Shown: piece after piece, positions 1 through 7,700 of the stretch
Layout: every line of letters starts with the position of its first letter
How positions within the stretch are numbered: the stretch's first letter is position 1
Virus record (IMG/VR): IMGVR_UViG_3300042887_001883
Span: 1-64,000 of that record
Length of the DNA: 64,000 bases
Origin: a virus
Strand: one strand, 5' to 3'
Notes under the pieces: model-generated
Told to the model about the DNA's origin: nothing
What the model saw: the letters and a program-made list of their open reading frames with translations, nothing else
Databases searched by the model: none
Position numbers and translations under genes: made by a program

Positions 1-120
1 TTTAGGTGATAATATAATCTTCTTACCTAAAAATACTCCCATATTAAACCCATCCTCTCCAGAGGATGCAGTTTGATTCAATTTATCAGGATTGGCATGA
101 TACTTATATAGATTTAACAT
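1..120 (-). CDS. Partial hypothetical gene, N-terminus only (runs off left edge)
   Basis: An ATG at 118-120 on the minus strand opens a frame that stays open to base 1 (40 residues, starting MLNLYKYHANPDKL and containing GVFLGKKIILSPK). It starts 6 bp after the stop of the 127-906 gene, so the two are probably co-transcribed leftward. The visible part is soluble and has no recognisable motif. Only the 5' end is present and no function can be assigned. Confidence 0.6.
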   Translation of the reverse strand, partial: MLNLYKYHANPDKLNQTASSGEDGFNMGVFLGKKIILSPK

Positions 121-126
121 TATTAA

Positions 127-906
127 TTACCCATGATGATAATATTTCTTAATTAACATATTCAAAAATGTTGTGTACTGTGGGAATTTTGACAAATATT
201 CAATATCACCAGGTTTATTAACAATATTAACATTTTTTTCATCTTGAAATTCGTTACGTTCCAAATGTATACAGAACTTTTGATTACCAGCATTAATAAT
301 ATATAAATGTCCAGAATGATTATAATCATCAAATTTATTTTCTGATTCTTTAGCACTAACACACCATGTAGTACCACTACCATATTCTATAGAGGTAGCT
401 TCGTTCTTAGGAATAATAACCTTAAAATTGGGTGTGTCAAATAGAATATGAATATTACCTTCTTCCTGTTCAGCCTTTAATTTAGCATTTGACCATAATT
501 CATTAGTCACATATTTGGTCTTCATAGGGTCATGCGTTACAGCATGCTTTAAATCTAATACACTATAATGTGATAAATCTGTCTTCTCAATAACACCACG
601 TTGTTTCAATTTTTCAAATTCTGCAATATCAGTAGTCAATTCATGAATATCACCCATATGGAAATGTTGACCAATATACTGATTAATTAACCATTCAATA
701 TACTTTTTACCAATATTAGCAGATAAATATTTTACCAAATCTACAGCATTACTAAATTGTGGTTTATTAGATTTATCATTATTATATGCAGTCATAATAT
801 CTTTTTCAAATTTCTGACCTAAAACATCCTCTTTAGCCTCTACTATAATATTCCAATCTATCGGCATACCTGCCAATTCTAATAATCTATTTAAATCTTT
901 CTGCAT
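127..906 (-). CDS. Phage protein of unknown function with a GTTWC motif
   Basis: A 259-residue soluble protein. Residues about 175-225 hold a block (YGSGTTWCVSAKE, then N.F..Y...G.LYIIN) that I recognise from uncharacterised proteins of large T4-like phages. The N-terminus (DLNRLLELAGM) also resembles starts seen in such proteins. The conserved Trp-Cys and following acidic and aromatic positions could form an active or ligand site, but no activity is known to me. A minus-strand GATAAATA box at 943-950, 37 bp upstream, suggests late expression. It lies next to prohead genes, so a virion or head role is possible but unproven. Confidence 0.75.
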   Translation of the reverse strand: MQKDLNRLLELAGMPIDWNIIVEAKEDVLGQKFEKDIMTAYNNDKSNKPQFSNAVDLVKYLSANIGKKYIEWLINQYIGQHFHMGDIHELTTDIAEFEKLKQRGVIEKTDLSHYSVLDLKHAVTHDPMKTKYVTNELWSNAKLKAEQEEGNIHILFDTPNFKVIIPKNEATSIEYGSGTTWCVSAKESENKFDDYNHSGHLYIINAGNQKFCIHLERNEFQDEKNVNIVNKPGDIEYLSKFPQYTTFLNMLIKKYYHHG

Positions 907-942
907 TATGATAATTCCCGTGAAGAATAATATGAATTCAAT

Positions 943-950
943 TATTTATC
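943..950 (-). promoter_or_regulatory. Late promoter box GATAAATA for the 127-906 gene
   Basis: The plus strand reads TATTTATC, so the minus strand reads GATAAATA, 37 bp upstream of the ATG at 906. This is a one-base variant of the T4 late box TATAAATA at a spacing matching the other late boxes in this window. Confidence 0.5.
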
Positions 951-1020
951 ATTGTTTAAGGGTAAAGATGGTTAGGATTATTAATATTAATATGATATTG
1001 GTTATTATCATTATGATGAA

Positions 1021-1250
1021 ACCATTAAGATGATTTAAAACCATTGATGTTGTTATGGTTATTATCATTAGGATGAAACCATTAAGATGATTAAAAGACC
1101 ATTGATGTTGTTATGGTTATTATCATTAGGATGAAACCATTAAGATGATTAAAAGACCATTGATGTTGTTATGGTTATTATCATTAGGATGATACCATTA
1201 AGATGATTAAAAACCATTGATGTTGTTATGGTTATTATCATTAGGATGGT
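1021..1250. repeat. Four-copy tandem repeat array, 57-58 bp unit
   Basis: Copies start at 1021, 1078, 1136 and 1194. Each begins accattaagatgatt and ends near ttatcattaggatg. A decayed partial copy precedes the first (about 990-1020). Copies differ by only a few bases. Each unit carries a short inverted repeat, ACCAT facing ATGGT around tgatgttgtt. The stretch 907-1297 has no credible gene; apart from the array it holds only the flanking promoter boxes. There are no unique spacers, so it is not CRISPR. Possible roles are iteron-like protein binding, a replication or recombination site, or a structured leader. Confidence 0.85.
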
Positions 1251-1258
1251 AAAGAGAG

Positions 1259-1266
1259 AATAAATA
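1259..1266 (+). promoter_or_regulatory. Late promoter-like box AATAAATA for the prohead protease
   Basis: AATAAATA lies 31 bp before the ATG at 1298. It differs by one base from the T4 late consensus, and the same variant occurs before the large terminase gene and the 31415 gene. Confidence 0.5.
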
Positions 1267-1297
1267 CCGTATTGATATTTTAAAATAGGTTAAAACA

Positions 1298-1930
1298 ATG
1301 AAAACACAATTATTAGTAGAAGATATGTTACCTGACCAATCAGGATTTATTACCGAATCTGCCACTGATGGTAAAGATATGTATATCAGTGGAATTTTTA
1401 TGGAGAGTGGGGTAAAAAATAGGAATGGGAGGATTTACCAGCTTGAAGAAATGACTAATGCAGTCAAACAAGTTCAGGAAAATATTAAGAATAATCAAAT
1501 TTTTTGGGGCGAATTGGACCATAGTAATTCATTACAAATCTCAAGTGACCGTGTTTCGCATATGGTTACCGAATTGAGAATGGAAGGTAATCAAGTATTT
1601 GGTAAGGCCAAAATTTTAGATACCCCATGTGGTAAAATCGCCAAAGTTTTAATTAAAGAATCTGGTTCGCGTATGGGCGTATCCAGTAGAGGGTCAGGTT
1701 CGGTAGATGAATCTGGAGTCGTGTCAAATTTTTCACTAATTTCTGTGGATATTGTCCTAAATCCAAGTTGTGCATCTGCTGTCCCAACTGCAATTTATGA
1801 AAGTTTAGAAGCATCTATTAAAGGCCGCCATATTCTTACATTAGCTGAACAAATACAAGAAGATTCATCTGCACAAAAATATTTAGTTACTGAATTAAAA
1901 CAATGGATGAATAGTTTTTTGAAAAAATAA
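1298..1930 (+). CDS. 21: Prohead core protease (T4 gp21-like serine protease)
   Basis: A 210-residue protein, close in length to T4 gp21. It shows the hallmarks of the phage prohead protease family: NRNGRIY near residue 41, a catalytic His in WGELDHSN (H75), the nucleophile Ser in SRMGVSSRG (S129 or S130), and a likely third residue Asp in ISVDIVLNPS (D151). In T4 this enzyme is part of the prohead core and cleaves scaffold, major capsid and internal proteins at (L/I)xE sites before DNA packaging. The start is set by the ATG after a weak AGG Shine-Dalgarno and the late-type box at 1259. The gene is flanked by the repeat array and a strong terminator, and is probably monocistronic. Confidence 0.92.
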   Translation: MKTQLLVEDMLPDQSGFITESATDGKDMYISGIFMESGVKNRNGRIYQLEEMTNAVKQVQENIKNNQIFWGELDHSNSLQISSDRVSHMVTELRMEGNQVFGKAKILDTPCGKIAKVLIKESGSRMGVSSRGSGSVDESGVVSNFSLISVDIVLNPSCASAVPTAIYESLEASIKGRHILTLAEQIQEDSSAQKYLVTELKQWMNSFLKK

Positions 1931-1947
1931 TATTCATCAATAATAAT

Positions 1948-1987
1948 AAACCATCTTAACCATAAAAATAAATGGTTAAGATGGTTT
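1948..1987 (+). terminator. Rho-independent terminator after the prohead protease
   Basis: A perfect 16-bp inverted repeat (1948-1963 with 1972-1987) with a short A-rich loop and trailing T residues, 18 bp after the protease stop codon. Confidence 0.85.
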
Positions 1988-2009
1988 TTATTATGTACAT
2001 TATAAAACA

Positions 2010-2017
2010 TATAAATA
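2010..2017 (+). promoter_or_regulatory. Late promoter consensus TATAAATA upstream of the GIY-YIG gene
   Basis: An exact T4 late box just after the terminator, but 164 bp before the ATG at 2181, much further than the other late boxes. The 1988-2180 interval holds no gene I can support. The box may drive a long leader, or may once have driven a gene that stood here before the endonuclease arrived. Confidence 0.5.
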
Positions 2018-2180
2018 GATATGGATTCGCGTAATTACCAGTTACCAATCCTCTAACCTTTTTTCAACCTTTAAACACTCGGAAGATTAGCATGAATCTA
2101 TTTATGTATATTTTTACATATAATTTACAATTCGTCAATATATTCTTAATGTTTAGGTTACAACATATAGGATATATATT

Positions 2181-4193
2181 ATGTATACTCAACTTAATAC
2201 AAAAACACCATATTTTTATATAATTCGTCATATTATCACATCAAAAATGTATGCTGGGTGTAGATATGCTAAAAAATGTCACCCATCAGAATTATTACAA
2301 CCAGACGGATATCATACATCGTCAAAAATAATTAATAATATTATTAAATCCGAAGGATTGGTAGCATTTGAGATTTTAAGAATTGATACCAATTTAGATG
2401 GTTTTGCTGCCTATGAATATGAATCTGCGTTTTTAGATATTATGAAATGTGCAACCTCTGATACTTGGTATAATAAAACTAATAATAGTTCGACATTCGT
2501 ACAAGATAAAAATACGATATTAACATGTCAATATTGTAATATCTCTATGAACACACCATCTAATTTCATAAAATATCATGGTGACAACTGTAAACACAAC
2601 CCCAATCATAAATCAACTATATATACATGTGATTATTGTGATTATACTTCTACCGATAAATCTGTTATTACGAAATACCATAATGTTAAATGTAAAAAAC
2701 ATCCTAATTATGTACAACCACAAATAGAATGTGAACATTGTGGTGTTATTTGTGGCAATACTGCATCATATAAAACTCATCATGGTGATAATTGTCCAAA
2801 AAAACCAAATTATGTACCAGCATTTATTAAATCATGCGAACATTGTGGTAAGGTATGTACTTTACCATCTCAATATACTAGAAATCATGGTCACAAATGT
2901 CCTAAAAATCCCAATTATGACCCAGTGTTATATCATTGTGATTTTTGTAATAATGATGTTACTGATTTAACTGAATATAAAAGATACCATGGTGATAACT
3001 GCAATAGTAATCCCAATAAAGTAAAACAAGTATTTTATAAAACATGTGAATTTTGCGGACACAATTGTTCATCTAAACTATTATATACTAGAGACCATGG
3101 TGCTAAATGTTTAAAGAATCCTGATTATACTCCACCAATATATCATTGTGATTGTTGTGGTCAAGATGTGTTAACTTTAACTGCATTAAAACGATTCCAT
3201 GGAGTGAAATGTAAAAAACATCCAAATTATGTTGCGGTTAAAGATGTAACATGTGAACATTGTGGGGTAGAATCCAATAAATTACTTTATAGTTTATATC
3301 ATGGTGAAAAATGCAAAAGTAACCCAAATTATGTTACCACTACAATTAAATGTGAATGGTGTGGTTATGACTGTCCTACACAATCTGAATACACTAAACG
3401 GCATGGAAATAATTGTAAAAAACATCCTGAATATAAACCAACCATTTATAAAATATGTGAGGAATGTGGTACATCATGTGAAAATAAATCACAATATAAA
3501 AATCATGGAAAGAATTGTACACAAAATATAACCTCAACATATTGTGAATATTGCAACAGAACAATTACACACAAAATGAATTTTAAAGAATATCATGGTG
3601 AAAACTGTAACCAACATCCAAAAAATTTGGTAATATATGAGTGTGGTGTGTGTGGAACCATATTATCTACACAAGGTAGTTATAATAGACATAAAAAAAC
3701 GTGTAAATTTAAATATGTTATTTTAAAAATAATATCTATATGTGATAAAGATACCATGAATCCATTATTAGATTATCCAATTACTAATAATAAGGTTACA
3801 GTCAATAAATCAAAGAAACCAATAAAATATGATACTACAGAAAAAAGAGGGTCTATGTATGGTAGACTTGGGGTTGATAATCCAAATTATGGTAAAACAT
3901 TATCAGTTGAACATAAAAAGAAAATTAGTGATGGATGTAAAAATAAAAATATTGGTGCCGCTAATAAGTCTGCTATTGAATATCACTTAACAGACCCCAC
4001 TGGCAATTTACATATTATAAAAGGAGGATTTGAAAAATTTTGTAAGGAACATAATATTTCCGAAAAAGTTTTAAGACGACATATGAATAAAGGTATTATA
4101 CCAACTATTGAAAGTAGCAGTTCTACCGAAAAAAGTAGAAACACATATGGATGGTCTGGCACCAACATTGGTAAGGTTAACGTAAAATCTTAA
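2181..4193 (+). CDS. Homing-endonuclease-like protein: GIY-YIG domain, twelve zinc fingers, NUMOD3-like tail
   Basis: A 670-residue protein. The N-terminus (about 8-100) looks like a divergent GIY-YIG nuclease domain: FYIIRHI, KMYAGCRYAKK, a Ser/Lys-rich helix and an acidic E.E..FL region. Residues about 115-510 hold twelve C2HC fingers spaced about 33 residues apart, each of the form C-x2-C, then a basic H-G-x-x-C end (for example HHGDNC). The C-terminus (about 555-670) carries GKTLSVEHKKKIS, typical of NUMOD3 DNA-binding repeats of homing endonucleases, then a NUMOD1-like block ending RRHMNKG. Start chosen by AGGAT before the ATG. It sits alone between two terminators, the usual setting of a free-standing homing gene. 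DNA cleavage is inferred; the finger array is unusually long for the class. Confidence 0.85.
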   Translation: MYTQLNTKTPYFYIIRHIITSKMYAGCRYAKKCHPSELLQPDGYHTSSKIINNIIKSEGLVAFEILRIDTNLDGFAAYEYESAFLDIMKCATSDTWYNKTNNSSTFVQDKNTILTCQYCNISMNTPSNFIKYHGDNCKHNPNHKSTIYTCDYCDYTSTDKSVITKYHNVKCKKHPNYVQPQIECEHCGVICGNTASYKTHHGDNCPKKPNYVPAFIKSCEHCGKVCTLPSQYTRNHGHKCPKNPNYDPVLYHCDFCNNDVTDLTEYKRYHGDNCNSNPNKVKQVFYKTCEFCGHNCSSKLLYTRDHGAKCLKNPDYTPPIYHCDCCGQDVLTLTALKRFHGVKCKKHPNYVAVKDVTCEHCGVESNKLLYSLYHGEKCKSNPNYVTTTIKCEWCGYDCPTQSEYTKRHGNNCKKHPEYKPTIYKICEECGTSCENKSQYKNHGKNCTQNITSTYCEYCNRTITHKMNFKEYHGENCNQHPKNLVIYECGVCGTILSTQGSYNRHKKTCKFKYVILKIISICDKDTMNPLLDYPITNNKVTVNKSKKPIKYDTTEKRGSMYGRLGVDNPNYGKTLSVEHKKKISDGCKNKNIGAANKSAIEYHLTDPTGNLHIIKGGFEKFCKEHNISEKVLRRHMNKGIIPTIESSSSTEKSRNTYGWSGTNIGKVNVKS

Positions 4194-4205
4194 CAAACTA
4201 TTTTT

Positions 4206-4245
4206 AACCCTTCTAACCATCAATATAATGGTTAGAAGGGTTTTT
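4206..4245 (+). terminator. Terminator after the GIY-YIG gene
   Basis: A 15-bp inverted repeat (4206-4220 with 4228-4242; AACCCTTCTAACCAT arm) followed by a T run, 12 bp after the stop codon. Confidence 0.85.
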
Positions 4246-4280
4246 ATATTCTTCATTATTTACAATTATCAAATAGTATA

Positions 4281-4310
4281 AAAAAAGCCCCTCCTACGGA
4301 GGGGCTTTTT
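4281..4310. terminator. Second, bidirectional terminator between convergent genes
   Basis: GCCCCTCC (4287-4294), loop TAC, GGAGGGGC (4298-4305), with an A run on the left and a T run on the right. It can therefore stop both the rightward endonuclease transcript and the leftward gp67-like transcript. Confidence 0.9.
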
Positions 4311-4337
4311 CAAAGTATCTTAATTATTAAGTATCAA

Positions 4338-4655
4338 TTAATAATCTTCATCATCTTCATCTTTTGATGATTTTTCACTAGAATCATTTTCATCATCTAG
4401 TTCATCTTCATCATCTTGATTTTCATCATCATTTTCACTAGACTCATTTTCATCATCTAGTTCATCTTCATCATCTTGATTTTCTTCACTATTTTCTTCA
4501 TCATCTAAAGAATCTTCTTCATCATCTTCATCAGATTCAATTAGTTTAGATAGTTTATTAGTGACATACTCGTGAAATACTGATTCTGCTAGAACAAGGT
4601 CTTCATTGACAATAGCCGAAACCATTTCATCAATTTTATCTAAATGTGTAGTCAT
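4338..4655 (-). CDS. 67: Prohead core protein, T4 gp67 (PIP)-like
   Basis: A 105-residue protein with a short amphipathic head (IDEMVSAIVNEDLVLAESVF, about 8-27) followed by a very acidic Asp/Glu/Ser tail from about residue 40. T4 gp67 has the same layout: an xxAIxxxDLVxAxxxF helix, then an acidic tail, in about 80 residues. In T4 it is a prohead core component cut to peptides by gp21 and needed for head shape. The prohead protease gene lies nearby. The tail contains two near-identical blocks, so its length probably changes by repeat slippage. GGAG lies about 10 bp before the ATG and a TATAAATA box lies on the same strand at 4699-4706. Low-complexity acidity makes the homology call less than certain. 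Confidence 0.75.
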   Translation of the reverse strand: MTTHLDKIDEMVSAIVNEDLVLAESVFHEYVTNKLSKLIESDEDDEEDSLDDEENSEENQDDEDELDDENESSENDDENQDDEDELDDENDSSEKSSKDEDDEDY

Positions 4656-4698
4656 ATTTTTAAGGCTCCGTTAACGGTTGTATATAATCATGATAATA

Positions 4699-4706
4699 TA
4701 TTTATA
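4699..4706 (-). promoter_or_regulatory. Late promoter TATAAATA for the gp67-like gene
   Basis: The plus strand reads TATTTATA, giving an exact T4 late box on the minus strand 43 bp upstream of the ATG at 4655. It diverges from the late box at 4746. Confidence 0.7.
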
Positions 4707-4745
4707 TCAAAATGATTACGGTATGATTTTTTGATGTATTTATAT

Positions 4746-4753
4746 TATAAATA
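4746..4753 (+). promoter_or_regulatory. Late promoter TATAAATA for the tape-measure candidate
   Basis: An exact T4 late box followed by TAGG, 32 bp before the ATG at 4785. It excludes an upstream in-frame start at 4731, which would lie ahead of the transcription start. Confidence 0.8.
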
Positions 4754-4784
4754 TAGGATACAAATTATCATTAGGGTAAAAAAG

Positions 4785-7700
4785 ATGGCTGAATTGAATG
4801 ACCAATATCTAAATAGTTTAAGAGTTGCATTATTCCAATTTACGAGGGAATCTAGTAATTTTACATCAGTATTGTCAGAAGTATTTGATAATTTAAATAC
4901 ATCATCATCACAATCATCCAGACAAATTGATAATAGTACCAAATCTGTTAAAGGATTTGGAGATGCTATTTCATCATCATCTACCTATTTAAAAGATTTT
5001 AAAAGTTATGTATCTAATAATAGTAAGAATATAGCAGAATCCTCTAAGGCTGTTAAAGAGTATACATCACAATTATCAGAATTAAAACAAAAAAGTGTTG
5101 ATATTAATAGAAATTGGGGAGCATTGAATAGTGCACTAAGAAATAATATTGCTGCTTCGGAATCATCAACAAGGCAACACGAGCTTAATAAGGCTATATT
5201 ATCTAAAGAGTATGCCGAGGCTGACCAACGGTTTAAGGATGCCCGAAATATTAGTGGTGCTTTGGCTAGTGATACTCTTGCATTAGGAGAAGCTGCTGGA
5301 AAATTAAAAAAACAATTAGATGATTTAACTAATTTACAAATTGGAAAGATTGACCTTAATGCTCAAATCAAAACCCAGAATCAAGAATTATATAAGAACA
5401 TATATGATACCTTTGGTAATTCATTATTAACCATTGATAGTTTAATAAATGAAAAGACCTCATCATGGAAAGGATTAAAAGGTAGCATTGATGAATTAGC
5501 TAGGGATGCATTTAAAGATACATCATTAAACATATCAAAAGAATTCCAGAAGAATGGTATTCCAGGATTGCATGATTATAATAAGGCATTAGCGGAGGCT
5601 TTATTATCATTAGAACGTACTGGTGGAGTCATTGATGAGAGTAATTTTTTAATTATTGATAAATTTCAACAATTTGCGGAAAAGGTTGGAGATAGTTCAG
5701 AATATGTAAAAAATATCAATACTGCTTTAAATGCTCATGTTAAGAGTATTGTAGATGGTAAAACACCTGAAGAGGCTAAAACCTCTATAAGTGGTGATAT
5801 TGTTGATAAATTGACAGAATCATATCAAGGTAATATAGAAGCATTAGATAAGTTTAGTAAGAGCATTAATAAGACTTTTACGAAACATCAGATAGCATTT
5901 TCTACTATTATAGATAAACAATTATCTGAACAAAGTAATATCTTTGGTAAATTTATCTATAATTTTGGTAAGGGTGCGGTGCAGGGTGGTGCTGGTGGTA
6001 CTGAGGGTATGACTAATGCTTTGAATCAATTTACTGGTTCATTGAGAGAAGGTATATTACCAGCATTAAAGAGTATTGCATTAGGTTCTAAGGATTATAT
6101 AACATCTGAGGCTCAGGCATTATTTAATGGTATTAAATTAGATAGGGTATCATCACAAAAATTACAAGAGGGTGATTCAGCAGCATTAAAAAAATTAGGA
6201 GATTCTAAGGCTATTTGGCAGAATATGTCAGGTGGTATTGATGACTTTACTAAACAACAATTAGATACATCAAAAACATTTAGGGATGTTATTGGTGTTG
6301 ATGCTGAGATGCGTACTAAAGAGTTTGTAGAATTGATGAAGACTCAACAATCCCTTGGTGTATTAGATACTTCTGGTAAGGGTGGTGCTGAAAATGAAAA
6401 AAAATTAAAAGATATATTAAATGAGGCTAAAAAGATATCTGATGCTGGTATTTACAGTCAGACACAAACATTAGAAATATTTAATAATACGGTACGGTCT
6501 GCCGAATTTTTGAAAGTTTCTGCAGGTATGGATAAAAAACGACGCACTGCCCAAGAAATGGAGGTTATGACTACCATTAAATTTGCCAGTGCCTTGAATA
6601 TGTCTACTGAGGCTGCAAAAGCCTTTGCTATAGCATCTGCTTCTGCTGGTGCTAATTTGTCACCACAACAAATGATATCGAATGTAGCAACGACATTAAA
6701 AACTCAAAATATATTAGATTATTATGCTAAAGAATTGGGGGTTAAATCTGAGATTTCTGATATAGACCGTTCTAAAATGACGGAAATTGAAAATAAACCT
6801 GCCCAAATGCGTACTGACCAAGAAAAAGAGTTTTTTAATGAATTCTTGTTGAAGATGGTTAAACAAAATCAGGATGAACAAGCTAGATTAACTGAATTAT
6901 CAAAAGAAGCTGAGGCTCGTGGTGATAAAGCTGCTGTACAACAATATTCTGCTATGTCGGTACAATTAGCTAATCAATTTGATACCTCTATTGCAGAATA
7001 TAGTGGTGGTGAAAAAGATATTATTGCGGCATATGTTAAACAGTATCCAACAATGGATATGGCAAAAATCGAAAAAGACCGTAAAGAGGGTGAAACATTA
7101 ACACAGGCTATTGTTCGCCAAATGGACAAAAAAAGTGAAGAAAAGACGACAGAAAAAGATACCTTATATAATGATACTATTATAAACTTATCATCATTAG
7201 CGGCACAATGGAAGGCATTTACCGAAAATATTGTTGGTTCTAATATTTTAGCATTAGGAACTGCAGCATTAGGTATTTTATCAGTTGTTGCAGATTTGGG
7301 GGTATTAGCCAAAATGTTCGGTGGTGCGGCTGCCGTTGCCGAAGGTGGAGCTGCCGTTGCTGCTGCGGGAACTGCGGCGGGAGTCGCTGGTACTGCCGGT
7401 ATGGGTGCGGCAGCAGTAGCATTATTACCAGAATTGTTAGCAGCATTAGGGATTGCCGGGGGTGTTGCATTGTTTGCCTATGGTGCTAAAGGATTATATG
7501 ACAGTTTCTTTGGTGAGGGGGATAAAAAAGAAGACCGTGGTGATGCTATTCATGGTATTGTGGATGTTAATAATTTAGATATCTATACAAATCAGACTAC
7601 TGATGCTATTGATACACAGACACAAGAATTATTAAAAGGATTTACCAGTATTATGGGAAATCCAGATGATGTTAAAAATGCTATTAATAATAATTCTGTA

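Noticed and set aside
990-1250. CRISPR array
   Set aside because: Units are contiguous and identical over their full 57-58 bp with no unique spacers between short repeats, and no cas genes are nearby.
2181-4193. Self-splicing intron or intein carrying the GIY-YIG gene
   Set aside because: The neighbouring prohead protease and gp67-like genes are intact and uninterrupted, so this is a free-standing gene; no intein splice motifs are seen.
4731-4784. Upstream start for the tape-measure candidate
   Set aside because: It precedes the late promoter box at 4746-4753, so it would not be on the late transcript.
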